In this document: positions 23,028 through 34,403 of the stretch, in pieces | How the letters are laid out: every line of letters begins with the position of its first letter | Position numbering within the stretch: position 1 is the first letter of the stretch | Source of the DNA: Pratylenchus scribneri | Taxonomy: Eukaryota > Nematoda > Chromadorea > Rhabditida > Pratylenchidae | Length of the DNA: 64,000 nucleotides | Direction: 5' to 3' | Assembly (NCBI GenBank): GCA_030063045.1 | Contig: JAQSEB010000184.1 | Location: 124,001 to 188,000, forward strand | Notes under the pieces: generated by a model | What the model was told of the DNA's origin: nothing | Database searches by the model: none | Seen by the model: the letters and a program-made list of their open reading frames with translations, nothing else | Position numbers and translations under genes: made by a program

Positions 23028-25630
23028 ATGAATGCACAAAAACCCGCAAAACCAGTAAAAATCCTCTGTGCCGGTGATGTAAATGGCAAATTCAAACAAT
23101 TAATTACGCGGATTACGGCAGTCAATCAAAAGGCAAATTAATTTATTTTAATTATTTAATGAGAATAATATTAATTATTCAAGGCTGGTCCATTCGATGC
23201 CCTTTTCTGTGTTGGCGAATTCTTTGGGCCCAATGAGGCGGATAATCAATCCATGTTGGACGGCGACATTCAATTCCCGATTCCAACCTATATTCTTGGT
23301 TAGTTCCGAATTAAAATTTAGAGTGTTTATTCTGAATCAATCAACAATTTTATTAATTTGGGTAATAAATAAGAATGATTATTAATTATTTTTTTTAGGA
23401 AAAAAAAGCATAATTATTCATTTTTATTTTTATATTTTTAAAGGTCCATGCTGTCCATCCACCTCAACTTATTACCCAGAGGAAAGCACCGAATTGTCGC
23501 CCACTTTGACCTATTTAGGTCGCAAAGGGATTTTGACAACGGCGCATGGCCTTTCAGTCGGCTACTTTTCAGGCATTGAGGTAAAACAAAAAAATTTTAA
23601 TTAATCATTTAAATTCATATTTCTATTCAGTCGCCACAAGGGCAATCGGCCAATGCCTTCCAATTCGACAACAAATCCATCGATGACCTTTTGATGCCAA
23701 TTTCCGCAAATTCCGGCTTTCTTGGCGTCGATTTATTGCTCACTTCAATTTGGCCCACCGATGTTTGGTTAGCCTTTAATACATTTGAACATTTCTATTT
23801 CTAAAATCTAACATTTAAAGGAAACATTCAAATAATCAGCCAATTGGCCAACCAAATGGATCAAAATTGCTTTCAAGGTTGGCTTCCGGTCTTCGGCCTC
23901 GATATCATTTTGCCGGCCAGGGCATCCATTATGAACGTTCTCCGTACAGGTTAATTTAAATAGAAATAATAATATTTAAATCCTCTCTTTAGAAATCATC
24001 GAATCCTTCTGGAATCGGCCCAACATGTCACCCGGTTCATTGGCCTCGCCGCTGTGGACAATTCGGCCAAACAAAAATGGCTTTATGCCTTTTCCTGCAC
24101 TCCAATGCGCAATTTGCCCCGCGAGGAGTTGGTTGCCCAACCAGATAATTGTTCGGAATTTCCTTACATGGAAATATTGCAGGTTTAACAATTAAAAAAA
24201 TATTCATAAATATCCAAACAAATTCGAACCTCCAACTATATTTCATTTCAAAATAAGAAAGAATTAAAAAATTGAATTTAAATTTAAAAAAAAAAGCTCT
24301 CATTTTATCACAGGAATATATGCGTGAACGTGCGATTGAGGAGGAAATTAAAAGGCATGAAGCAGGCCAGGCCGCCCAATTCTTTTATGATATGCAAGCG
24401 GATCCAAATGGAGAGGAGGCGGAGGCAGATGAAAGAGGAGGAGGCGGTCGACGCCGTAAAAGGTTGGCTATCACTTCTTTTAATTAAATTATAATGAGTC
24501 ATCTACAATTGACTAAGGGATTATAAAAATAATTCCAATCATTTTTGATTTTTTTATCAATTTAAAATTCGATTCTTTTTTATTTCAATTTTAACTCATT
24601 TAAAGACAACATGGCTATGAAGGCGGTTATCAACAACAAGCGAGGAAGCCTCGAATCGATCCAAACACTTGTTGGTTTTGCCTTTCAAATGTGGGCGCCG
24701 AAAAGCATTTGATCGTTTCGGTCGGCGCCCAATGCTATGCGGCAATGCCAAAAGGCCCTTTGAATGATCGACATTTGTTGGTTATGAGCATTGGTTGGTT
24801 AAAATTAATTTAAATTAAATAATTAATTTTATTCCAATTATTTAAGGACATATCCAATCATTAGTGGCTGCACCGGCCGAAGTACGCGAAGAAATTATCA
24901 AATTCCGGGATGCTTATAGGTAAATTATTTAGAAATTTAAATTTTCAAAAATAATATTTTTTAGTTTATTTTGCGATCGGAACAATGAAGTTTTATGCAT
25001 TTTTGAAAGAAATTACAAAACCGAGGTCATTTAAAAATAATTAAAAAACATTTAATTTTAATTTTAGCATTTACAAATGCAATTTGTGCCCATTCCTAAG
25101 GCAAAGGCAAAAGTTTTGCGCAGCACTTTTTTGAATGCCGCCCGCCTCAAAAACATTGAATTCACTTTTTTGAACAACGAAGAACAGGTAATAATAATTT
25201 ATTATTTTCAAATTATTCATAAATTCCAGATTTGGGAATTGCTCAATGAAGGATCACCCTATTTCTATGTGGAATTCCCCGATGGAACCCGAATGCTTAG
25301 CCGCTCAATGACTCAATTCCCAATTCAATTTGGACGGGAGGTAAACTTAAAAATTTAAAATAGCCCTAATAAGAATTTTTTCTTAAAATTTAAATCCTTT
25401 AATATTAAACTAAATCCAATTTCACTTCAATTTTTATTTAATTTTCCATTTTAATTCATCTTTTTATCTAGGTTCTTGCCTCGAAGGCATTGCTCGATTG
25501 TGAGGAAAAGGTGGACTGGCGGAATTGTTCTTTGGGCAAGGAAAAGGAGGCCGAATTGGTCCAAAAATTGAAGGAAGGTTTCAAACAATTCGACTTCACC
25601 GCCGGCGATTCGGACGAAGAAGACGATTAA
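23028..25630 (+). CDS. cwf19l1: CWF19-like protein 1 (CWF19L1)
   Basis: A homologue of the spliceosome-associated, debranching-linked Cwf19 family. Start ATG 23028 (MNAQKPAKP). The N-terminal calcineurin-like region reads KILCAGDVNGKFKQLITRI, FDALFCVGEFFG and PTYILGPC. The middle has GLAAVDNSAKQKWLYAFSCT. The C-terminal HIT-like modules contain CWFCLSNVGAEKHLIVSVG and CYAAMPKGPLNDRHLLVMSI. Further conserved pieces are VPIPKAKAKVLRSTF, SPYFYVEFPDG, and VDWRNCSLGKEKEAELVQ. The C-terminus is acidic (GDSDEEDD, stop 25628-25630). The first intron (23133-23183) is GC-AG. The 196 bases upstream of codon 10 contain no AG dinucleotide, so no leader acceptor precedes the ATG. Confidence 0.95.
23133..23183 (+). 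other. GC-AG intron in CWF19L1
   Basis: Exon ends AATCAAAAG, intron begins GCAAAT and ends TTCAAG. The joined protein, AVNQK then AGPFDALFCVG, matches the family without gap. Confidence 0.9.
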
Positions 25631-26078
25631 TTCATTTTTTGGTTAATATTTATTTTTTAATTCCAATTTGATGAAATGAAGTTTTTCCTTTCCAATTTTA
25701 ACAATTAAAATAAACTTATTACCTTCAATCTTGACAGATCGATTTTTTATTATCGACATAAAAAGATTAATTTCAATTTCTAACAAATTTATCTATAAGA
25801 AAGAACATTTTTTTAAATCAAACAAATTAATTATAAAAGATTGACAAAAGAAGTACAATTTAAAAGGGACTAACAATTTTATTAGAACATAAAAGATTCT
25901 GGCCAATTCAAAAAAGGCAAATATATGGCGAATTTTTCAAAAATAGAAACATAATAAACCGGGAAAAGGGGCGGCAATCGAATGAGCTTAGAAAAATGCC
26001 TTCAAAAATTTCAATTAAGATAAGGCGAATAATTGAGTCTATTTTAATTCAATTTCATCTTTCATTCACATTTTCCAT
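25631..26078. other. Convergent intergenic, no gene
   Basis: About 450 bp between the ends of CWF19L1 (+) and the SWEET gene (-). AT-rich, with poly-A signal-like sequences on both sides. Nothing else seen. Confidence 0.5.
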
Positions 26079-26997
26079 TTATTTTTCCTTCTTCCCTGCC
26101 GCCTCCTTCATCGGATCCTTTTGACCGCCGCCAACGCCAAAGAACGGAACAACCCAAGTTTTGGGCGGATAAATAATGTACATTGAAAGGGTAACCACAT
26201 TGAGTGCAAGGCCAACAAGATTAGCGATCTAAAAAATATTAGGGTATTCTTTAAAAAATAATTAAATGAAACCAAACCATCATATGATAATTGCCGACAA
26301 TTAGGGCAAAAATGCTCCACTGCAGGGAAATTGCGAAAATGCCAAATTGAATTTGGGCCGGAATGTATTCCGTGGTTTTCAAATCTAAAATTATTCGGCA
26401 ATTTACGGAGTAAAAATGGGTAACCCACCGATCGCCCGTTTCAAATCGTAAACACCACCAGCCATTGAGGCGATTTGGGTGGCGGCAGCAATTGCGCCCA
26501 TTGAATCGGGTTGGTCGGTTTCCGGTTTTGAATTGACATATTGGAATAGAAGGGCCAAAACAAGACCGACCGATGCCAATTGGCCGTATAAATATTTCTG
26601 GAAATATTTTATGACGAATTGGCAAAAAAAAAGCAAACCCTCTTTGGCTGATAAAACCAAAATGCGGCAATATAAAATGCGAAGAAAATCAAATTGACCC
26701 CATTAATGAACATATTTGTTCGGTCATTTGTCAAAAGTCCATGTTTAAACCAACAACTTTAAAATGTTGGCATTGATAATCTCTTTTACAAATCTTTTTA
26801 AACCTCATCATTAAGACGGGAAGAACAAAATTCACCGATGAAAATCCATCGGCAGTTCCTCGTTTTCGCCAATCCAAAACGACGAACCTAAATATCTTTT
26901 AAATATTAATTAAATGAATTTAAATATACAATGGCAAAAACGTAAATGATATGGAGAATAAAGTGAGCCAAGCAGTGTAGAGCTCGAATAAATTCAT
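26079..26997 (-). CDS. swt: SWEET sugar transporter (MtN3/saliva family)
   Basis: SWEETs are seven-helix membrane uniporters for sugars built from two triple-helix bundles. Start ATG 26997 (MNLFELYTAWLTLFS). The first MtN3 half carries WRKRGTADGFSSVNFVLPVL, then CWFKHGLLTNDRTN and FINGVNLIFFAFYIAAFW, with YQPKR before the linker helix. The second half carries IPAQIQFGIFAISLQWSIFA, NYHMM, IANLVGLALNVVTLSMYIIY and PPKTWVVP. A Lys/Gly-rich cytosolic tail ends in GKKEK (stop 26079-26081). C. elegans has seven swt genes; which one this matches is not resolved. It is divergent from ESCO across 1.06 kb. Confidence 0.9.
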
Positions 26998-28056
26998 TTT
27001 AATTATTTTGGTTTTTTAATTGATTTTGGAAAATTAAACCCTGCAAAATAATATTAGGATTTTAACGTCAATTAAATACATGCAATGCAACATTGCAATT
27101 TTATTTCTGAATTCTGACGAATAACTTTTAAATGGAAATTTTTTAAATCGGCGATGCGCGAAGGTAAAAATAAATAAAATTGAGGGAGGGGACATGGGAG
27201 GCGAAGGGTGGAGCGAGGGCCGGTGAGTGAAGGAGTGAGGACCATTGATAATTTTTTTAATTTAATCAAAAAATTTATTTGGATAAAATGTCATTAAACC
27301 GAAGAAAGACTTTTGAGAACAGAAATTATAAAGAAAAAAAGCAGAGGGCGCTAATTATGGAGAAAATTAAGAGGGTGGGTGCGCGAATGCAGTTGCTGCG
27401 CGGAATACAATTTTCTGATGCTGTTGCGCATGCGCATGCAGTGCAAAATGTTAGGATGCAATGCGCAACAAATTTTTACCTTTTTAATGTTTACATTTAA
27501 CTGAATGTAATGGGAATAATAAAACGTGGATTTTTAGCTAAAATTCCCTATTAAAAATTGCTTCCCTTTATCAAATCAAAATCACATCCTAAAATTGACT
27601 GATATAAACCAAAGAAAAAGAACACAAAAATATATAACTTCTAGAAAAGTGGTTTAAAACGTATATTTACGATTCATGAATAAATTTGGGGGAGAAGGGC
27701 CGTTGTTTCTTTTAACAATTTTTAGGAATTTGGAAAGAAAATATTTCCTCCATTTTTGTTAACCAACAAACTCAGTCAGACCTCAGACTCACTTAACTCA
27801 ACTGATTAAAACGATTAGAGTTAGAGCGCCATTTTTATAAACTAGAAAAACCAAAATCAGTCATATCACAAAATACACATGGACTTTTATTCTTGTTTCG
27901 AACTATAAATATTCTTCCACCAACAACAACGAGCAAATATTTAAATTAAAGAGCTCAAAATTAATTGAATATCAAAAAATTCTCTCATAATTTACAAATC
28001 TTTAATTTTTTTTCAGAAACAGATTAAAAACATAACTTAACTTCTCTCTTACAATT
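26998..28056. promoter_or_regulatory. Divergent promoter region, SWEET / ESCO
   Basis: About 1.06 kb between divergent starts. One open frame (27279-27500) is probably chance. Within it lies the 12-base palindrome TGCGCATGCGCA (27425-27436), identical to the consensus core for NRF1-type factors. The ESCO side is AT-rich with a TTTTTTTTCAG acceptor near 28017. Confidence 0.45.
27425..27436. promoter_or_regulatory. NRF1-like palindrome TGCGCATGCGCA
   Basis: A perfect 12-base palindrome in AT-rich DNA, matching the vertebrate NRF1 / Drosophila EWG type site. Whether this organism uses it is unknown. Confidence 0.4.
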
Positions 28057-29598
28057 ATGCAAACTTCACTCAGTCAATTTTTCTCCACGCCGCGGGCCTC
28101 AACTCTTTCCGCAAAATTGATGGCCCAAATCGAGCAACGACAATCCAAAACGACTCCACATCGGAAGAAGGGTCCAAAACTGAAGAGCATCGAAAATAGC
28201 ACATCGTCGACTCCTCCACGGAAATTTGAACAAATGATCATGGATTTGGGCCAGAAGAACATTGGAGTTCAGCATTGCACCAAGGTGAGAGGGAAAATAT
28301 CAATACTAGTACATTTGACATGTGGTCATTGCATTAGAAATAATAGAGTTAAGAGCAATGTTGACTAGACCACAAAAATTATTTTAAATTAATTTTTTAA
28401 CAAATATTTCATCAACTTTTTTTTACAGTGCGGCATGGTTTACAGTCAGGAAAATCCCAGCGATGTCAAACAGCATGAAAAATACCACAACCGCTTCGAG
28501 GAAATTCGCAATTTTCGAGTGACCGCAAGCCAACTGAACAGTTGGACAAAGTTGGTTTGAATTATTTTTTTTATTTTAAAACATAAATCCAATTTTATAA
28601 AATAATTTTTTTAAAGGAATCTTCCCTATGAAGACATCACTGCTCCTCTTCCCGGCATTTTATTCACGCTCAAACCAAATTCGAAGGCAACATTGCGTCG
28701 CAAATTGGATGACATTTTGACGGTTTTTTAATTCAAATTTATTTTTAAAATTTTTTCTTTCTAGAATTATGTTAATGAGGAACTTGGCTTGCAAAATGAC
28801 CATCAAAAGGCATTGGACAGCAGCGATGAGGAACAACGCCATGCATTCGTCTTCATCGCCGAACCCAGCCATCCGAAAGGCGAAAATGCTCTCTCAACGA
28901 GTTCTTCGATTTCTTCTTCCTCCTCATCAAATGGTGGATCGCCATTCATCGCTGGCATTTTACTCATTGGCTATGTTCAAGAGGTCATTTGCATGCCGGA
29001 AGAAAAGGTTCGCATTTTTTCAATTAATTTTTTAATATTGAGAAAAAATTAATAAATAAAATTTGACTAGAAAGATATATTTTATTTTGTATTAGGATTT
29101 AGATTTTAATTTCTATAAAATTTTAACAGCATTTCAAAGGCAAATTCCTGGGCGTGGACCGCATTTGGGTGCATTCCTTCCAACGACGCAAAGGCATTGC
29201 CACATTCTTGTTGGATTCAGCTCGACGACTTATGGCAAATGGAACGGACCAATTCAGTCGATTGCGTGTTGCCTTCAGCGACCCCAGCAATTTGGGCGTT
29301 AAACTTGCAATTAGGTGAGCTTATTTTGCGGTTTAAAAATGGATTAGAAATTAATTAAAAATAAAAGACCGAAAAAACTGATCAAAAATTAAATTAATTT
29401 TTCCGATTTTCTTCATTAAATTTGAATTTAAGTTACGCAAATCAACAACTAACCAAGGACAAAGAGAACAACAATGCCGCTGGGCGATACCTAATTTACA
29501 CGCCTACAATTCCAAAGACGGCGGTGAACAGGGCCGATGCATTGATCAAAAAGTTGAGCAACACCAATTCAAATTCCAGCGCAAGTGCAGAGCTTTGA
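28057..29598 (+). CDS. esco: Cohesin acetyltransferase (ESCO/ECO1)
   Basis: Acetylates SMC3 during S phase to establish sister-chromatid cohesion. The protein opens MQTSLSQFFSTPR, a textbook PCNA-interacting PIP box (Q-x-x-L-x-x-F-F) at residues 2-9. The C2H2 finger spans an intron: QHCTKCGMVYSQENPSDVKQ then HEKYH. The GNAT domain shows GKFLGVDRIWVHSFQRRKGI, ATFLLDSARRLM and RVAFSDPSNLGVKLAISY, with the acetyl-CoA loop RRKGIA. A Ser-rich insert (28900-28940) precedes the central strand AGILLIGYVQEV. First exon is 28057-28284 and the second begins at 28429. Stop 29596-29598. Confidence 0.93.
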
Positions 29599-30842
29599 TG
29601 ACCCAATTTAACTTCAAACTTAAATAAATAATAAATCTGACCAATTTAATCTCAATTTATTTGATTATGATATTGAGACTCACTTCACATTTGAATATTT
29701 AATCTCATCACCAATTCCAATTTGTTTTTGTTTGAATAAATTATTGGACAATTTGATTTAAAAATTTGAAATGAATGGAAATTAAATCCATTTTATATTT
29801 TTATTTTTCATTGGATTATTTATTAAATTTTAACGAATATTTTTTCAGCGAAAACACACGGGTTTTACATCAATCAAGGATCAAATTGGACGCACCTTTT
29901 AATCATTTCAAGGTAATAAAAAATTTTAGAATAAAATATTCGAGTTAGATCTAAAAATAAAACACGAAGTTTTCTGATATTTGCAATAAATTTGTCGTAT
30001 AAAATTGACTAAAATTTGATTAATTTTTGATTTAAATATAAATCTACAAAGAAATAAATTTTCAGAAACGACGAAAAACCATTATTGTTTCATTTTTGTT
30101 CAACCCTATTTTTGAATGCGCTTGTTGGACGACACCATTTTCCCCATTTTGAATTGAATGCCCTCGGTTGATGCCATTCATCGCAAAATGTCATTGTTCA
30201 GCCCTTCCATCACCTCCTCTTCCGAGGCATCCAATTTTACGATTAACAGGTTGGTTTTAAAATGATTTATTAAAAAATGCAAAAACATGTCCTGCATTTC
30301 CGTTTTTCTGCAAATTCGCGTTTATTTTAAATTCTTTTTATTTGAATGGAAGTGAAAATGTATGTATACATGTTATAAATGAATAATGTGAATTGTTATG
30401 TAATACCTGCTGTGCAAGGGGAGGAATAGAATTGATTTTTTTTAAAATACTTAAATACCTGTAAAAATATTTAAAATGTACTTCTCCCCTTGCACATTAA
30501 TTGCTAATTCGATGAAAAATAATAATTCAATCAATGAATATGAAAATGTGCAAATATCTTTCCTCAATACATGTTTTTTAATGTTTTTCCATGCTCTTTC
30601 CCCTCCTCAATCCCTCTCTTTATTCATTTCCAATCGGGGGTGCCGCCTGACTCAACTGCAAAAATTTGCGATTTTTAATTTTTTCAATAATTCTCCTACA
30701 AATTGACCTTTTCTATTTCATTCTAAAATAGGCAAAAATATTGAACTATCTGCCCAACAAATCACTCACTTCTACCAAATATTATTTTATCAATAATATT
30801 TTCTTTAACTCCAATTCTTTTCTACCAATAATAATCAGCATA
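29599..30842. other. Intergenic with unresolved fragments
   Basis: AT-rich stretch between ESCO and the end of the DEG/ENaC gene. Exon-like pieces bounded by splice-like sites occur near 29850-29912 and 30065-30145 (+). Around 30160-30250 both strands stay open for 20-35 codons: + begins MSLFSPSITSSSE, - contains KLDASEEEVMEG. None links to a recognised gene. An 11-12 bp inverted repeat pairs 30411-30422 with 30483-30494. Confidence 0.4.
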
Positions 30843-33800
30843 TCACACAAATAAATGCAATGGGTATAGCCCATATTTTTTTCTCATCAACATCCTTCCT
30901 TTACCAACAAAACTTTGTTGGACTAATCCAAATTTTGACGGGGCATTGAACCCGGAATAACCAATTTTCCTACTTACCTTTTTGAATGGACTGGAAAATG
31001 GGTTTGTTGCCAATTTGTCCTCATCATCAATGTGAATTTTGGAGAGCCTTGGAGGCAATGCCTTCGACAGCTTTTTTGGCTCTTCCGTCGTTATCGACGC
31101 CGATCTCTGCTGTTTCCTTTTCTCCACAACTTTATGTTCCACCATACTAATCAAATAGGTGCTACCCTGCACAAAAAAATTAAAATATTCCGGGAAAATA
31201 TCCAAAAAATGCACCTGAATTAGACTAAGAATTGACAATCCAAGCCACATTCCAATACTTCCACCGATGGCGGAAATGAAGGTTGTCAGCGACCAGACCC
31301 AAGTCTGTTCCAGAGTTAAATACTCGAATGAACCCCATTTTAAGATGACCGTTGTGAAATCTTAAAATTCAGAATCAAAATGATATTCCTTAAAGCAAAA
31401 GGCTACCGGGCCTTGCACTTTTTCCCTTTTTCTGGTGGTCAACATTGAAACGGATTTGATCACAATTCCGAAAACATCCTTTCGTGCAATCCTCATCACT
31501 GTAATTTCGGCCTTGAACGCTGAAATTAACAATTATTTTTATCACATATTCTCATTAAAATCGACTATAAAGTCTTCAATTTCTTCCCCTATTTTCCTTA
31601 CTCGACTTGGCATTTTGCATAGTCGCATAGAGGCCATTTCTCCAATTCATCCTCGCCGCCCTTTGTGGCCAAATAGCTCAGAGTTGGGGCAGTGCAATTG
31701 CACAATTCTCGAATGAATTCCATTCGACAACGCAAATAACAATTCCATTCATTGTCTTCCCCCTCTTCATCCTCATTGTCCCGGCACGCGGTGTCTTCCT
31801 CATCATTTGGCAGCATTTTGTAGCGTGCCTTCACCTCCACCGTTGTCTCATGCATCATCCCAATACAAAGCTAGAATCAAAAAATTAATTCCCATTTAAA
31901 ATTGTTGATAATTTCCATTTTAATTTTATTTTTTAACATTATGCGGATTCTAAAAGCACTCTTTTTCATTATTTTCACGGGTTTCGAACCTATGAACTTT
32001 GCATTTTTTCCCTTCGCAATTAAACTATTATTAAATTCATCTTCAAAAGCTATCCCTGTCCAATAAATAACCAATATTCGCCACTCACTTCATCCGTTAA
32101 TCCATCCTTCATCACTCCTTTACTGCCCATAAACCGACTGCTGGAACTTGGCCTTCCATGGAAATCGGCTACAAAATGATTTCAAAATTCATTTTAACCC
32201 GACTATCATGCCCACCGGACATGCAATCCACTTGTTCCCCGTCCAATTTCTCCGCATTATGCGATAAAACCATGACGAAAAATTCACCCTGTTCATCAAT
32301 TGGTTTGAAGTTTTCCTCGTCAAATGTTGGCTGGAAACTGCAAAACAAAACCAATCGGATTATTAATAAAATTATTCCAATTCAACAAAAATGAAAAATC
32401 ACACCAAAGTTGCATTTGCGAAAGCCATGTAATGGTCAGCTGCGTTTTAATGATCAAATCCTCATCATATGAGGTCCGCTGGAATCGCTGCATGGATCGC
32501 CTCTAAAACGGAGAAATTCGACCCAAAAAATCAACAAATCAAGGACCAATGTTTCCTTTCCAACTTTTTGCAAAAATTCCTCAAAAGTGACTTCCCGTTT
32601 TTCCAACTCTGCCAACCAAAATTTGGTCAATTTTCTGATTTCGGCCAGTCTATCCTGGGTCCGAAATTTGTCAATGGAGTTGACTGTGCCGTGGGCTGTT
32701 GTCTCCCTTTCCATACTGGTCAACGTAGAAATCTACCCGCAAATTTATAAATTATTTGCGAAGAATTATTCCATTTTAATTTAGTTCAAAATTAAAAATA
32801 AGAAATTCAATCCAATTCCCATCCACCAACCAAATTATACGTCTCCATGACCATTCCAAATTCCCATTGGTTTTTGAGAAAACTTTTCCGGTCTGTCATA
32901 TTTTTAAGTTGCGTTTGAATTGCCTGCTCCCATGCCGCGCTATTTTCCGAACCATTTAGCCTATGGGAATGTGAAATTTATTCCAAAATTTAAATGCCCA
33001 CTTAAAATGGCTCCAAGCCTGAGCTCGGCTCATGCAAAATGTGATATTCGGCATTTGCATCGTTTCATTGAAGCGGACTAAAAATTGGGATTTTTCAAAT
33101 TCCACAAATTCATTTCTTCCTATGGATTAATTAATCTCTCTCAATTATACCATTCATATCTGATTTCTTGGGATTCTCTGTGTATTCCTTGATTAAATTG
33201 TACAAATCGCGAACAGTCAAAGCGGCCAAAAAGGCCACAATGAACCAAAAAGCCCATTCCTTCATACGCTTTCCACAAAATACTTCTTTACATCCTTGCT
33301 TCTCGCGTTCATCCTCATTCGAGTCCATTGAACTTTGTTGGCTATAAATATGATTATTATGTATATGCCCATAATCATCATTTTGAAATTTAAACCCAAG
33401 CTTATACAAAAATGAAACTGTCCCTAAAAACTTGCGCATCCCCACTCCTCCTTACCTTTCCGTCAATGTTGGCCTCCTTCTCGCCCTAGATTTGTTGCGC
33501 GCTTTTTTTCGATGCACAATTTGTGCGATCGTTTGCCATGGTCCATACAGAAGGCTCGGCCTTAACTCCACCTCCTCCTCCTCATCCTCCCTATCAACAA
33601 ATTTGCCAATTCTTCGGGTCCTTTCCCCTCTTCTGCGTTTTCTCTGGCCCTTCTTGGACCAAAGTTTGTCGCATTTCCCACATCTTTTGCACACCGATTC
33701 ACACCCACCAACCGCATCAATCGTTGATGATTTGCTCCCATTGCCCTCGGGAACGGCGGGAATTTGCCGAACCTGTTGTTGAGAGGTAATCAAAAAGAAT

Positions 33801-34403
33801 TTAATTGGCATAATTTTGTGGGTGATTGTTTGGTGGAATTCGGGCAATGTTTTTTACACCCCAACCTCAAAAAATCAAAATTTCACCATCAAACTATAAT
33901 GGAAGAGAGTAACTTTTTAGATGGAACCAATTAAAAACTGAACGAAGATTGGAATTTTGCCCTTCTATCGAATAATCATTATTCACTCAAGAAAAAGAGT
34001 CACATACTCAATCAGACTAAAATTCATCAGTCATCACCTCTTTTTTCAATCGCACTTTCAATCTTCGTGCCTTATCATCCTCATCTTTCCTTCTCTCCAA
34101 TCTCGTCCCAATCGGCGACGATGCCATTTCCCCCATTTTAGGCCATTTTCCTGCCCTCCTCTCTTGGCTGATTAGCCACAATTGGTCCCCGTCTCCATCG
34201 AGGCTAGTGCCCGCGCAATCCTCTTCTCGTCCTACTACGTCACAATTATTTCTTTGAATGCTCCCGCTGGCATTTGATTGGCAAGAGCCAATGCTGCCGC
34301 GAGATATTGTTGTTGAATTTGTACTGCTTGGAGTCCAAGTAAGGGGCCGAGATGTGGAAGATGAGGCGATGGGGGATTGAGGCAAAAAAGTAGGACGTTC
34401 CAT
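30843..34403 (-). CDS. DEG/ENaC family sodium channel subunit
   Basis: Amiloride-sensitive-type cation channel subunit with two membrane helices. Exon 1 (34403-34038) encodes a Ser/Thr-rich cytosolic segment. Exon 2 begins near 33790 and is basic, with the cysteine cluster CESVCKRCGKC. TM1 is WAFWFIVAFLAALTVRDLY, followed by FNETMQMPNITFCMSRAQAW. The cysteine-rich extracellular domain includes CSDSSGPHMMRI-region exons, NCYLRCRMEFIRELCNCTAP, LCDYAKC and CTKGCFRNC. TM2 with the G-x-S type filter region is FISAIGGSIGMWLGLSILSL. The C-tail is basic, ending at 30843, reading through an in-frame GTAAGT. A short 48-base intron before the tail is a multiple of three without stops, so it may be retained. 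I did not see the usual N-terminal His-Gly gating motif. Confidence 0.85.

Noticed and set aside
27279..27500. Basic 73-residue frame between SWEET and ESCO
   Set aside because: No recognisable domain, mixed composition, and it lies in a divergent promoter region.
30160..30330. Last exon of the DEG/ENaC gene or first exon of a + strand gene
   Set aside because: Both strands stay open for 20-35 codons, but no splice site connects either to a recognised gene.
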